From positions 1 through 64,000 of the forward strand of contig VXBP01002342.1 in assembly GCA_013400115.1 (NCBI GenBank): a stretch of DNA of 64,000 nucleotides, written 5' to 3'. How positions within the stretch are numbered: position 1 is the stretch's first letter; the number at the start of each line of letters is the position of its first letter. Source of the DNA: Rhinopomastus cyanomelas. Taxonomy: Eukaryota > Chordata > Aves > Bucerotiformes > Rhinopomastidae. A program made the position numbers and the translations under genes. Positions 1-13,860 of the stretch are shown in pieces. The notes below the pieces were generated by a model. The model saw nothing but the letters and a program-made list of their open reading frames with translations, was not told where the DNA came from and ran no database searches.

Positions 1-33
1 TATGATTCTATGATTCTATGATTCTATGATTCT
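1..33 (+). mobile_element. CR1 LINE 3' tail (body lies left of window)
   Basis: About four tandem copies of the 8-mer ATTCTATG open the window. This is the short repeat that ends CR1 elements of birds, and its direction means the element runs on the + strand and its body lies before position 1. Nothing from the element body is visible. A plain microsatellite is possible but less likely, because the same 8-mer ends other CR1 copies in this window. Confidence 0.8.
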
Positions 34-3000
34 CACCTTCATCTCTCACACCACACTTCTTGGCTGCTTACAAAGCATTTTCCCTACCCTGAAAAAACCC
101 TTCTTGATTATTTTCTTCCAACAACTGGTTCACTGTAGGTTCTGCATTCCAGCAAGGTCAAAACCTATGTGTGCAAACGATTTTTGCTCTGTGATAATGT
201 ACTCACGTCCTGTCTGGGGAATGCCACTGAGATTTTCTGGAGCAAAGCAGGAAGTGGATTGTTCTACTGCAGTTTATGTTTCAAACGGTTCCCTTCGCTT
301 TCACTGCTCCTTTGGAGGACAGACAGCTCATTTCCTTAAGAAACTGTATCTGCCACCAAACGTGATTTCTCACCGCACATAAAGTAATAGGAGATTTCCT
401 ACTTTGTGCCCACTTCTACTCCACAGATTTCATATGTAAACTGGGAACACGCAGATTATGTTACTTGGCACAAGTCAGCGAGGCTTCACCTGTGAGAACA
501 CAGTATGAATTCAGCCTCTGGCTGCTTGCACTAAACCACAGGGAGAATCATCGAATCTACACTTAAGTGATATAAAGTTCATAGATTAGACACAAACCCG
601 CAAACCCAAACCCACAGCGCAGCGTTTCGGTTTGCAGAGCTCCCTGACCTCTGACTGTGTCTTGACTGAGTTGTTATGGAAGGAGAGAGCCTTGTCCCAG
701 GGCAAATGCAAAGGGGGCACAGTGCTCTCCTCATGTTATGAGGGATCCTGGTGCTTTGGGGGAGGATGCTGAGGCATGAATCCCTTACGAGAAAGTTGAG
801 TGGGAAAGGAAAATGTGATCTACTTTATGAAGAAGGCAGAGAAAAAGTGACTGACACTCTGGAAGGGAGCCTGTGGTTCATCAGAAGAACATACTTGTTC
901 TCACAGTTTACAGATCAACTCCTTTTATGTTTCAGAGTTACATTTAACTTTCATGCACAGAACACCTGATGTTTCTTGCGATGCTCTGCGAAGGATCGCC
1001 AGGATTCATTTCCATACCTCGGCATCTCACTGATCTCAGTGCCACAACAGGTGAGCGAGGTAAGACTGTGGTTGGCCCTTTCAGTTTCACACATTTCTGT
1101 GTGAACCTTGAGAGGCAGGAGGAGAATGACTCCCTGTTCATACGTGACTTTGATTTTCTTCCCTTTTGTTTTGGTTAATGGATTTTTTTTCCTCGTGGAT
1201 CAATCTGGTTCCAAACGATCCAGATTTTAAGCCATTATTTTCTCTTTGTTGTCACAAGTCAGCTCTTCTCTTAATTTTGTCGCTCTGAATGTGGAAATGC
1301 AGCTCCATAAAGCTCTCTAGGAGCAGAGTGACAGCCAAAGTTCTGATTAACTTCACCTCTTTTGCGGGTTTCTGCAATGAACTCAAACAGCTGCGAAAGC
1401 TGTTCCGGCAGGGTAATACAGGTAGGAAAAGAGCTGGCTGTAAGCTTGAGAGTTATTATTCCTATAAACCTGCTGACACACCTATCACTTGGGACAAGCA
1501 AAGGGCCAAAGACACGTCAAGCAATTACCCAGCTCCAGAGGTCCATGCACAAGATATTCTGCTCCACGCTGGCCCACTGCATTGGCACTGGATCCACCTG
1601 TGTCAGATGGCAGCAGAGAAAGCAGCTTTTCTGGAAGACGAAATCCATCACAGCAGTGGACAAGAAGTGGGAAGAGCAGTGCCTTTCAATCTGAAGTGGG
1701 AACAAGGTTTACACAGCTCAGACTCCCGTGTTGTTGCTGTGCACCTCTCTGCCTGCACTCTTGAGCAGTCTCAAGATGCTCAGGGTATGATGCAGGTGAC
1801 ATCAACATAACTGGCTGCAACTTCCAGGGGATTGATGAGATAATGTTCAGTTCTAGCTCTGACCTCAGCCAGCAGTTTCTGTCCTGAAGAGAAATGATTT
1901 CTAAGAAGGTTTATTTTCTCCCTTGCTACTCGTTTCAGTTGAGAGAAGCCAGATAAATCTGTTCCCTAGTCCAGCTACAAAGACAGAAGAACCACCTTTC
2001 TCAAATCACTGAAGTTCATGACACGAAGGATCTTGGCAATGCAGAAGTTTAGACCATAATTCAGCTTTCATGATGTGTTTGCAGATGCTTAAGTGTCTAC
2101 AAAAAGGTGGCTGTGGCGATGGAGTGAGCCTTGGCCTTGTGCAGGCAGGCTAACATTTAATACTGAACACATCAATTAACCCCTTTTCTCTATTGGTACC
2201 CTGAAGGCTGCTATTCCCTGCCAAGCAGAAGTGCCTCCCTTCATTATTTCTCCAAGTATATTTTGAAGTTTCCCTTCATACAGTCTTGCAGGGAGCCAAA
2301 GGGTATGGTTGCCTCAATAAAGACACAGCAAGACAGTTGCATCTGTTCTGAAGGGTTCCTGAAGTCTAGAAAATGCAACACCTAGATGGGTGTTGCATTT
2401 GTCACCCATAGATGACAATAGATGGGTGAGGATTTGTCGAAACACACTGATTTTGGCCAAGGATGATTTTTTCACAGTAAGAGAAGAAACACAGTCAGTT
2501 ACCTTGGTGTGAAATATTTGTTGGGCTCACTCACCTGAAGCTAAGAGTCAGAGTGCTAAAGATCTCCTCGAGCAGCTTGTCTGTCCAGCTGCAGCACAGT
2601 GTCACTGTGCTGCTGTGCTCCTGAAGACCTGCCTGGCACTCTAGTAACTGCTCCTGGGCAGGACAGGACCCCCTTCTCTCTAGCCGCAGTGTGGCTGAAG
2701 GCTGTAACTGGTGTGCACGGATTTCCATCCTGGACTCTGAAGAGCCCTGCCCTTGAAAACTGAGTCTCCTGTTGCACAGGGCTGCACAGACGTAGAGTAG
2801 CATGAACCAGGCTATTCTAAAAATCAGTTCTTGTAACCACAGAGTCCCACAGGACGGCGTTGGCCCGGCACTGGAGCTGCTTTCTGCTATTTGATTGCCT
2901 CAGGAGAACGGGGTTCAGACTTGCGTCTCCCTCTCCCAGTAATGCTCTGTTCTGTGGCTGCTGCTTCCGCTTCGCCACACATGTGCCAAATGCTGCAGGT

Positions 3001-3521
3001 GCCGAGGAACGAAGGTGAAAGCACCCATATGGTGCTTTCGGGTCACAAAACCAACCTGCAGAATCAAAAGCCCAGAAGGACCTGTTTTATTTTTATCTCA
3101 CAGGAAAACCTAACGAGGAGTCTGTGGAGTCATATCCAAGTGCCAAAAGCTTGTGAAAGGATATATTGTGAATGTCTTTTACAAGATTCCTTCCTTGTTG
3201 GAGATGGGCCCCTTGTGATTCCCTTTCATGATATTGCTAATTCCATCTGCTCAGAATTTACCATGTACATTCCCTACAGAACCAAGATGACTTTAAGAAC
3301 ACACTGTAGGTTGGGGGGCTGTATTGTAATTTTGAGGTCTCTGTGTGCCGGCATGTACTGGACTCGTAGGCTCCCTTCTGCAAACGTCAAACTAATTTCC
3401 ACGTGTACACAATGCTGTGTTCTGCGCAAATGCTTATTCATGCTATTGTCAGGTCTGGAGCTTGTCTTGGAGTCAGCCACACTAAGGGTCAGGATCAGGT
3501 AAAAGTAGTTTGATGTAAGGT
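34..3521. other. Unique non-coding DNA, no gene recognised
   Basis: No repeat family, RNA gene or convincing coding exon is visible. The segment contains the longest open frame of the window outside repeats (2891-3502, 203 codons) and another of 173 codons (1289-1810). Neither resembles a protein family I know, and both lengths are compatible with chance. A double hairpin sits at 2371-2429. Confidence 0.6.
2371..2429. repeat. Nested inverted repeats with competing hairpins
   Basis: A perfect 12-bp stem (2371-2382 with 2389-2400, arm AAATGCAACACC) encloses a 6-base loop. Right beside it TCACCCAT (2402-2409) pairs perfectly with ATGGGTGA (2422-2429). The 10-mer TAGATGGGTG occurs at 2383-2392 and again at 2419-2428, so CACCCAT can pair with either copy and the folds exclude each other. 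No function is known to me. Confidence 0.75.
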
Positions 3522-3690
3522 CATAGAATCACAGAACCATCATGGCTGGAAAGGACCTCCAGGATCATCAAGTCCAGCCCTCATCCTAACATCCCACTAA
3601 CCCCTAGACCATGGCCTCAGGCACTCTAGCCACTCATTTTTTAAACACCTGCAAGGATGGTGACTCCACCACCCCCATGGGAGGTGTTTC
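3522..3690 (-). mobile_element. CR1 LINE fragment, 3' end
   Basis: The left edge begins with CATAGAATCACAGAA, the reverse complement of a CR1 3' tail, followed by the usual CR1 end with GGCTGGAAAGGACCTCC and AAGTCCAGCC. The match continues through the C-terminal ORF2 region (CACCTGCAAGGATGGTGACT) and fades near the truncation at about 3690. It is 5' truncated, diverged and non-coding. Confidence 0.9.
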
Positions 3691-4489
3691 ACATGATGTG
3701 TGTTCACACGAGTGGGGGTTTTTATGCCTCCTCCATTGGTCAGTAATTTAAGGATTAAAATTAATTTGAATACAGTTTTCTCCTTTCCTCACAGAAAAAA
3801 AACCTGAAAATCAACTTACTTTCAAGCTTTAAAATCTTTCTAGTCATCTTTCTCTGCATCTGTAAACTCCAAGTACCTGAAGACTAACTGATGCACACAA
3901 GTAGGGGGAGAAAGACGAGGATACAGTCCAGCTGCCCAAAATGTGCTGCCCTGGCAATGAGGAGCTTTATATCATACGTGCCAGTTCCTGCCCCGATGTC
4001 CTGAGTATTTGCAGTGATGATGTGCACAGGGTTTCCGAGCAGATACCTGGCTGAGGTGAAACCGACAGGTCGGGGAGAGTCAAGCATTCCATTTCAGGCA
4101 ACACTTCAACTGCCATGAAAAACACATATGGGGAGATTTTGTTTTAAAATGTCACATTATGCTTTCCCCTACCCTTTTCCTAGACAAATTTAATTTGATT
4201 TGGTGTAATTAAGGACAAACTCTTAACCAACATAGGAATTACACGATGCCTTCTTTACGTCAGATGAGCGAAACGTAATTTTTTGACAAGATTGTCTTCA
4301 ATGAAACTAGAAACTGATTTGAAAACTAGCAGGTTGTTCTCCCTTATATTTGTCTTCTCCTTGAGCCACCCCCCTTCTCTATGGAAGGTGGCCTTGGTTT
4401 AGCTTGGAAGCACAGACTGACATCTCATTTCTGAATCTCCGAGGTGCCTCTGAGCACAGCAAGGACTAGTTCACAGAAGCATTTAAAAA

Positions 4490-4690
4490 CATAAACCAGC
4501 ACTAACACTGTTGATAAATAATCAATTCAATCCTCGAGAATATCAAGAGAGAGAGAAAAATGATAGCCCTAATAATAAACCCGAGAGCTGCCGTTATTTA
4601 TAGAGGAGCTATACAAAGTGCACATTAAATGAAGCTCATTTAAACATGCTCTGGTTTAATTAGATTTAGTTTAGCCACCTAAAAAAATCC
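4490..4690. promoter_or_regulatory. Candidate conserved non-coding element
   Basis: This AT-rich stretch has several homeodomain-like cores: AATAATAAAC at 4571-4580, TTATTTATAG at 4594-4603 and TAATTA at 4657-4662. No frame is open across it and no repeat matches it. The regulatory reading is inference from motif density only; cross-species alignment would decide it. Confidence 0.2.
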
Positions 4691-7600
4691 CAGCAGAACT
4701 TGTGGTGGGGCTTTCGCTGCTGCTCCCCGCTGTGATCCCACCTGTTTCTGCCAGCTTCACTGCCCTGGCAGCCGTCAAATCCCTGGACTGGCTCTAGGAG
4801 CTGGGGCAGGTCGCCGCGACAGGCTTGCAGGCTGCTTTGCTGAGGTGTTTGGGGGGAAAAAGTTTTTTGAGTGAAAAGCTAGCTTTGCCCAACTTACACT
4901 GTGCTAAGAAACAGAGAAACAAATGCTGCTGCAGCTTCTGACTTTTGTTCAAACAGTGGGGTCCAGGCAGGGAACAGGCTCGTAATTTAATGTAGTTTAA
5001 CATACTTTCTACAAAATCTATCTGTTAAAAAGCAACTACTCTGCTTTAAGGTCGACCTCCCCTGGTACAATAATCCTATGTATGTATGAAAAAACCCCCA
5101 TGCACAGGTACAGCAAATACCAGGACTGATGTATCTGTGCTTTTGGCTCTGTTTTTGCGTGTGGGAAAATTCGCCTCCTTGGAATAGTTTCCTTCTCGAG
5201 GAGAGCTCAGAGCAAACCCCAAAGAAGCAGAGCAGGAACCTTTGGTAGCACAGCCCGGGCAAGGAGAACGTTCCCGTGAGCCACAGACACGGAGTGACGG
5301 GGCTGATTTCTGTATAAAGAAGCTCGAGATCAGCTGAAGTTGCTGCTCACTGGCAAATGAAAATAAGAGGAAAACTCAGAATCAAAGGTGAGTCAAAGAA
5401 AAAATATGTCCAATAAGAGGAGGCAGCCCAGACAATCAGTCAGATGCCAAAACATGTGACAGACCCAGAGGCAACTCCAAAACAACCAAACCAACTGCCT
5501 GTGGAGTCTGCCAAGGAGCCAGATGCTCCTGCTTAAAAATATCTTCCGCTGCCTTGGCATCTGCATTTTCTGCCTGCCGTCTAAAGAGGAGGGAGGGGAA
5601 ATGGGGAGAGCAGTGCAGGCATAGGGTTGGGGGGCAGCAACTAATAATATTTTTGCCATTTTGATTCCAAGGAGTTCTGATTATTCCTTTGCAGTTTGTC
5701 ATCGTGTCACCAGAGAGCAAAACAAAACCCCCAGCCTAGAACAGAGTGGGAAGAACAGGCAAAGCCCTCTCTGCAGAAGGGAAAAGAAATGGTGAGGAAA
5801 ATCTACTATTCCACATATCTGTGGGGGGCACCTTCCTGTTAAGGTGATAAAAACCTATAAGCTGCTGGAGTTAGCAGTTCAGCACCCGAGGGAAGTGCCT
5901 GTCTTCCTGGCTGATGGTGGCAGGGCCCTGGGGATGGAGCTAGGCAGTGGATGCTCCAGCTTGCAGCATCCAGAGTGTCCCTGAAGCACCCTGCACCATG
6001 CAGTGGGGACAAATGGAGACTGAACGGGGCCAAACAGAAGTGTTTGTGCTATTAATCATAGGGTTTGGTTCACAGAGGCAGTGACTGCTCATCTGAGGCT
6101 GAACAAACACTTTTGTGATAACCTACTGGATGAAGACACAGATTCTTTGTTCCTGTAGTTGATTAAAATTGTTGAATAAACTAAACACTCCAGAAGTATC
6201 AGGTACTCCAAAGGCAAAAGGTTGAAGAAGAGCACAGTCCAAAAGGAGCAGGTTTGTGCAATTCCGGTGGCAGGAGGGACTGCGGCGCAAAGAGCACCAA
6301 CGCATTTCACTGGTGCTGAAGTTCTTCATCCCTGGATGAGTTTTCACCGGTGAATCCACCCCTTCAGAAATTAAGCAGCAAATCTGTCTTGTTTGTGTCT
6401 TGATTATCTGAGTGGGAATCAGGAAAGTCATGTCTGTCCCTCTGTTGCTGAACTGATCTTGTGGCCTTGGTTCCTGCGCACATGGGAACTCCGTGACTCC
6501 CTGTGTCAGGTATGTCCCTCACTGCCCCATCCTGAGCGGAGCTGGCGTTCCACAGCCTGCACTCCCCGGGGCAGCAGGTACCAAACAAGATTCCAAGTAC
6601 AACAGTCTCTGTCGGAGAGTGTGTTTGCCTGAAATGAGTGTTTCTGTAAGATAGAGATCAGAACTTCATCTTCTGAGCTGCCCGGGCTGAGTCATTAGTC
6701 AGGAGAGTTTGGGACTCTAAGCGTGTTGGTGACTGCCTCAACCAAAATTCTTCAAAGCGAGAAACCTGGAACTGAGCAACCTGCCAGGGACCCTCACTGC
6801 CTTGTGGAAAGCAAAGAGGACCGAGTGTCAGGTTCTGAAGGGCCAGGGTAAAATTGCACTCCAACCCCAAGCTCTTGTAAAGAACAGAAAGATGCTCTCG
6901 TGATGTGCAACTTATTTCCCTGCTCAGACGTGTGGTGAGGCTCAGCAATCCCCTGTTCGCTTCAGGGCAAAGTTTCAAGACGGCTGGTCGGCGGCAGAGA
7001 GGGCAAGCTCTGGGCTTGCAGCTTCTCTCTCAGTCCCTCAAGCAATCTGGCAGCCATGGGACCACCACCAAAGGGCTGACTTCCTAATTGAAAATTGGCG
7101 CCGCACGTTGCAGCCTAAGCTTTGCAGCACAGAACCCGTTTGCAGGGAAAGGCAATGGCGGTAAATGAAGAAGTGACGAGAGCCAAAGCAGCAGCGCGGG
7201 GCGTCGGCAAGTGTAGTTGGGATAAACGGAAAGAACCAACAGCTCCTGTGAGCCTGGTACTGAGGCTGTAAGAATTCTGCGTGTCTGCACGAACGGACTG
7301 ATTGCAAAGTTGTTTCTAGTCCCCCCAACGGTGCACACAAATGTCTGTGAAAGACATAAATATTTCAAAACAACAGCCAGTCTAACAGGGTTAACTTCTC
7401 TTTCATCTGATTTGGCAGGCACTAGACACACCCACCACAATGGTTCTGTTTGGTGCCATTTCATAGCAGACCTGTTGTAGCACCGCAGGTTCTGACCTAC
7501 CAGGACAAATCGCTGCAGCCTTTTTAGAAGTTCGGGGTTCTCTTGGGCTCCTGTTTCAAACGAGATATTAAAACCTTCCCATGTTATTCCCTTGTTTTCA

Positions 7601-8271
7601 TCCCCTGCTGCAAAGTTTGTTTGCTTTCCTGTGTGTAACGCAGCGACTTTGAGCTTTGTTTAAATACCTCTGGTTTTTTCCCTCCCTGGCAAAGCTAGTC
7701 AGATTTCCAGTGCCAATGGCCGCTCGCAGGCGGGCAGTGGGCCGTTGCACAAACTCTGCTGCGTGTGCCCTTGGGGTTCCTATCCATCAAATTACATTCC
7801 CACAGAAACCAAGCTGAGATTTGAATTTGCACCCCTGTCCTTAAAGGGATAGATGGAGACAGGGAGGAAGAAGCCAGGGAACGTGGAATATAGCAGGTCT
7901 GGAGGGGTCACGGCTGACCTTCACAATACGCGGTTTGCAATTTTGGGTGGATTAGAGGAGACTCATGATGGCTTGGAAACGAGCTTTTGGATAAGGCTGG
8001 GGAAACTCTAATCACTACAGAGCCACTACTTAGGAGAGCAGTTCCGTGTGGCATGCTGCAGCTTTAAAGGATACCTCATATTTCTCTCCTCCTCTCAGCA
8101 AGCTTCTTTTGCTTTGGCTTATCCCAGTCTGCTTATAGGAGCCTGGCGACTGTTTTAATTTTCTGCCCTGCCTTTTCATTTAAGGGAGCCTGTTGTTGGG
8201 GTTTTTGCCTTTGCACTGTGCTTACGGTGCCTTTTGCATTGAGTTTAGGACTCATAGAGTTAACAGGCTGG

Positions 8272-8300
8272 GGGAGAGGGAGAGGGAGAGAGAGAGAGAG
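8272..8300 (+). repeat. GA-rich microsatellite
   Basis: Three GGGAGA-type units pass into an uninterrupted run of GA dinucleotides ending in GGAGGG. It is a purine-only tract of about 29 bases. Confidence 0.85.
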
Positions 8301-11300
8301 GAGGGAAAAAAAACCCTCTTGCATTAAGCCTGAAGCCTGTCACCTTTTCTTGGCAATTACACTGCTAATGGCTGGGTCCCAAGCAAAGTGGCAAAGAATA
8401 TCTCTTCTCACGTTCCCAACTCACAGTGCATTCCCAAATACCAGATGGTGTTTTTGGAATCCATTTCACTATGTTTGATATGACAATACTTTTGTATAAC
8501 ATTAAATTATATATAACTATTTCAAATAGCCTCTGTCAGAACAAGGCGAGGAGAAGAATATTAGACGCAAGAAGGAAACAGAAGAAGCGGAAGACTGAAG
8601 GTTCTCATCTCCTCCTGTTGTATCTTGTGTCTCTCAGATATTTATTTTTGTGTAATTTGAACAAAAGAGGAAATAAAAGTGGTTCGACAGAGCAGCTCTC
8701 GCAGTAGTACTACACAGCTATGGTGGTTTCCTTCCCAGAATTTGGTGCACATCGTAGGACGCCTGCCAGCTCCACAGGAGGCAACTGCAAGATCGTAAAT
8801 AGTGCAGAGAAATCAGAGAAAAAGAAAAAGGGGAAAAACCCAGTCACGAGTGAACAAGTCACAGCGATCTATTTACCCAATTTTCCTTGGAGTCTTGGGG
8901 GAAAGCAGGTCCCAGATAATTTAGAAGGGGTAGGTTGGTCCGTCTCCATTAGCTTCAGAGGAGCTATGCCAGCTGACAGCAGCTAAGCATTTGGCCCAGG
9001 ATATTGAAGCCAAAGGGACCTGGATCTCTGCAGTAAGCCGTCCATACATCGCACCGAAGGCGGATCCGAAACCTTAGATTAGCTATTGTAGCACTGTGTG
9101 AACGCGGATGTACTCAGAGGAGTTGAAAAGGACCCACTGAGCTCCAGCCTACAGATTTAGTTGCAACACGATTCACTGGGCCTGGGCTGAAGAACAGAAG
9201 TAGCCTGGCCATTCCTCGGGAGACAGCCAGCACCTCGGCTTTAGGAGGGACAGGGATTTTCCTTTTGTTGGACACACTGCAAACAATTCCTTAGGAAGAG
9301 GGAGGAAATGCAGTAGTGAGGGAGAAATGTAGCGTGCCCCACCAGCCCTCCAGGGATGCCGTCTGCATGATCGGAATCCCATCATTTAAACACCAGATAG
9401 TTCGGTGATTTCTAAACTGAAGTTGTCTGTGTTAATGCAGCCGGAGCGCTGTTGTCTCCCTTCTCAGCTGCAGCTCAAGGCGCGTTGTCACAACCAGCAG
9501 GCTTTCAGGAGAAACGCTTCCCCACAAAAACGCTTCCCCAGCCTAAATGTAACATGAACATCGAAACTATGAGGACACAACTTCATAAGTATTTTGTCTA
9601 GTTCAATCAAATCTTCTTTTCCCCCTGCATTTGCCACAAGCCTGTGGCGTACGCCATCCAGATGAAGGTTCCATTCATACGGCTACGCAGCAGCAGCTCC
9701 CCACATCAGCGCTTACTTTCCACACAACAAAATACTTATTTTCCCCTCTTGATTACTTTTACTGCCAGCCTCCAGTAGAGATTATCAGCCCCGAAAAGGA
9801 TCATACAGATCCAGTGACTACTACATAATTAACAATAACTTGTAGTAATGCAATTTAAGAGTCTTTTTAATGGGCATAGATGGCAGAATGTATAGCCCAT
9901 CTTTCTTTGTCATCCTAGAAAAGGGGCCCCATGCGGAGCTGCTGGTTGCTGAGTGATGCTTTGTAGTCTGTACCAGACAGTTGCACAGTACCAGCTGCAT
10001 TGGCAGGTAGCCGAAGTGCAAAGAGATAGCTGCCAAGCTATGCTATACAAAGGAAGCGGTGCCAGAGAGAAAGGGACCTTTGCACGAAGTCACCTTTGAC
10101 CCCGGAGCCAGCATGGATCCCATATTCATCAATTCCAGACAATTGCATCTTTCATTCCACCACAAACTATGATTAGAAAGGGCCCATTTGTGACAGTGAT
10201 TGTTAGTTTACAGTTCCCAGCAATTGGATTATTTAATCTTTAGTTCTGTTGGCAGCAATATTTTCCCTAACCCTTTGCAATGGCACGCCAGTGATAATCG
10301 AACATATGTGTACAGGGAAATACACACGCAGGCACCTCCCTTCCCCACCACAACTGCAAAAGATGCGAAGAAAAGGGGAAAAGCCACCACACAGAAAATT
10401 CAGGGTGTTTTGGCAAACGTGGCGCTCATGTGGACGTTCAGAATTCGGTCTGCACCCCATGTGCAGCAGCATTCCGGCTTCAGAGCTGACTTTCACAGAG
10501 TCGCGCAGGACGGGCTCTGCCATGGTCCTTTACACTTGAGTGGAAGGCTTTGGCTTTAGACAACTGGGCTGCACCAGAGGCATTCTTTTCAGATGACTTT
10601 TGTCTTTAGCATCTGTAAATACTGCCTGCAGTACACGCAAACTAACAGGATCATTAACCAGATTTTAGATGGACTCATGAGAAAACCACCAGTGACAGGC
10701 AAAACCACCGTCTGAGAGGTGTCGGGGAGAGATGGCGCACAGAATGAAAGCAGCAGGGAAGCGTCTAGGCCTGCTTGCTGCCTCTGCTCTCCTCGGTGTC
10801 TAGCTTTGATATGTTGAGTCCTATTGAGACGGATGGCAGAGCTCACCAGGTGCACGTGCACGGCAGCATTTGCAAGTTTGGCATCCCAGGAAGAGGGTCT
10901 TCAATAGCAAACCGCCCCCGTACCATCCCCCACCCCTTCCCAAACTCCACATGGCGCTTCCTTGAGCAACCAAACAACCTGCTGACACAATCAACAAGTA
11001 CCTAAAGAACACAAGATGTCTGAGAAAGTAACTCCTGGCAATTTCCAGATTAAAAATGGGGTAAAAGCCCCAACGGCATGAAATGAAGCACTAAAATTTG
11101 CAAGTGGGAGTGGAGAGAAAAGCGGGGGGAAACGGGGTGGGAATCTCTAAAACTTTCATGAAAACCGTTTTTGATCTGATCCTTTGGTCTTATCTCAGAG
11201 ACATTAGCTGAAGGGAAAAAAGAATCCTCTACCTGAAGGCTGGCCATGTTGTGCTGCACCTGACTTCTGGCTCACGCGCGAGACCGTCTGTTCTTTATTT

Positions 11301-12569
11301 TCACTCCGTATGAAGCTAATGGAATTTGCAGTTGATTAACCTCAAATCTGGAGTAATGATCCAGCCTGGGACTGCAGCTGGCAATGCCCGGGCTATTTGT
11401 ACTTCTTAACTGAGTAAGACAGCAACAAGTAAGTGTAACAGCAGAGTGATAAAGATCCCGGATAGATGAGCAAATGTCAGAGGGGTGTAAAAGGAGCTGA
11501 GAACACGACCTGAGAGCAGAATGCCCCCCCTCCTCTCAAAGAGACGAGAGCACCAGCTCTTTGAAAAGTTAGTCCCAGATTAATGCAGTGCAGAGTATGT
11601 GGCCAAGCTTTGTCAATGATACTCTTCAGGGGACACTCAAACCACAAGATTTACCCTTTCTGCTCAGCAATTCCACATGGCAGGAAAAGGTCATTCACTG
11701 AGGAACAGCCTCTGCTCAAAATTAGGAGACAGAAGGTCCTAAAACTTGTCTACAACTTGTGTTGGTGTGAGGGGAAGCAAAGTCTTAATTACATCAGCGC
11801 TGCAAAAGAAAATTCAAAGTAGAATTATGCCGGGTTATTAGTATTTATTTATTTGTGCTGATTAATTATTCTGTCTGAAATAGAAAACCAGCAGCTGAAC
11901 TGCTGCAGATAAACACCACCAGGAAGCAATTCGGGCCATTTCTTTCCCTAATAGACGTGTTTGGGTATTTTTTTTTCCTTCACAATTGTTCAAAGCTTCA
12001 ATGAACAGAAGTACACAAACGTGCACCAAACCTCAGGACTAATTTGGTTTAGCGAGTGCTTCACACGTCTTCGTTTAGCGAACAATGTTACTTTCAAATC
12101 ATGACAACAGTCTTCCTTCCTCGCCTCATGACTAATACAGTGTTATTCAAGCTGCTCCTCTCCAGACACTTCAGATCTTTGCTGAGCTTTCCACCAGCTT
12201 TACCACCTGATTTCTAATTAAAATCAGACCGGCCAAGTTCCTTCCACCGATGTAAATCCCACCACTCCAGGAGGCCAGCGTCAGGCACCACTTGCTTTCC
12301 ATGGCACCATTTTGAAAACACACTTCTTCAAACAGAGGAATAAAATGGGCAGAGGGTTGGGATAAGCTGTGCTTGGTCTTGAGTTCCTCCACTGCTTATT
12401 GGATAAATAATTCTTAATGTGATGTGGTGAAAACAATTTTGCAGTCTGAGGAGGATCATTCTTCCTGTCCTACAGAAGACTTGTCAAATTAATGACTACC
12501 AGTGGACTTCTCCAATGCTACATTGCTGTCTGTATTTTATTTATACATCGTGCATGTAAATATACATGT

Positions 12570-12592
12570 GCACACGCACACACACACACACG
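12570..12592 (+). repeat. CA dinucleotide microsatellite
   Basis: About ten CA units with a single CG interruption, directly followed by GCTGTGTGTAC, so a short CA/TG inverted pair is formed. Just to the left CATGTA and TACATG form a 6-bp palindrome around AATA (12553-12568). Confidence 0.85.
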
Positions 12593-13860
12593 CTGTGTGT
12601 ACTATATGTCAACAACTAATCAAAAATTGTTTGCCCACAAGCATATGTGAAAAATTCATCTAAATAATTGTACATTTAATTTTTAATGAAATCCCAGTAA
12701 TCCACTCAATTTACCAAACTCCTACTTAGTATGAAGCAGCGGCGTGTGCGGGGAGCTCCGTGTCTTACACAGTGTGAGCATACGAACCACTTCAGGCATC
12801 CTCAGACAAGTTTTATTATAATATTATCTTGACTTTGAGATCACTGCTTTTACTTGTGTGCAGGGTGAAGAAGCATATGCTATACGAGTAACCCATAGTG
12901 TTTGGCTTAAAGGCAAAATAAGTCAGCAATAAATAAACAGTAAAACACAGACTGTTGGAAGATGGAAAGACTCCACAGCCTATTAGGTCTTCCCTGTCTT
13001 CAGCTCCCTACTTCAGCAAAAGCTGATAGTCACAAGTAACTTTTTAATAGAATAAGGTGCTCCAATTGCAGCATCTGCCTTCAGATAATATTGGAAACCC
13101 ACTAATTAACATCCCACACCCTTTTTTGGGTGAGTTTTACTATTATTCTACTCCATTGACGGGATGGGCGACACAAAGAAATTCAAGGGAGAGTTTTGGA
13201 AGACCCCCACAGAAACCCAGGGAAATGCGTCGTGTATCTGCCCGCACGAACACACAGCTAGGCAGGCAGCTGCGCTGTGCGGGTGCAAACACCTACATCA
13301 GGAAAACTGTCATCCCAGACCGTGGAGTGCGTGGACCTTTCGTGGTGTGAGCACCACAAAACGTGTCAGGAGAAAGGAAGAATCTGCACGTGCAAACATG
13401 TGCGTGGTAGTGCAGGTGTCTGATTGCTTCAGCCCAGGTGTTTGCATCAAATTGAAATGATCCCTGTCCTCAAAACTCTGTTGTTCTACCCTTGTGGGTC
13501 TGCTCATTCTTCGTATTCCAGAACACCTGATCTCACACCAGTTTTCAGGGTACAGCTATCACTCATTTTGTCTCCAGCCCCTTAACCTGTTGGAAAAGAA
13601 GACAAAAACTTGAAGCCAATGGATTTTTCTGGTCTTACGCAGCCAATCATTCAGTTTTTAATAAATAAGCATGGTGTCGTTAAGGTTTTGAGCTCCTCCC
13701 TCAGGTCTCTGCAGACCACTGTTGAAAAGAGCCAATCTTTTACAGGGGATCAGATCCATGAACATAGAGCAGATCTGAAAACAGACGTGTCAGGACAGGT
13801 AACAGAAGGGCAGACTACACCATTCAAAGGTGTGAGTAACGGGCTCCATAACAGCACATG

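Larger units (their letters stand above)
3691..13860. other. 10 kb of unique non-coding DNA
   Basis: No repeat body or credible exon is visible. The segment includes an AT-rich stretch with homeodomain-type sites (4490-4690), a GA microsatellite (8272-8300) and a CA microsatellite (12570-12592). Open frames of 90-119 codons overlap one another on both strands around 10200-10560, which is what local stop scarcity gives rather than a gene. Confidence 0.55.

Noticed and set aside
1289..1810. 173-codon open frame
   Set aside because: No family resemblance; other frames overlap it on both strands, and the length fits chance.
10200..10559. Three overlapping frames of 96-119 codons
   Set aside because: Open on both strands at once, which is local stop scarcity rather than coding.
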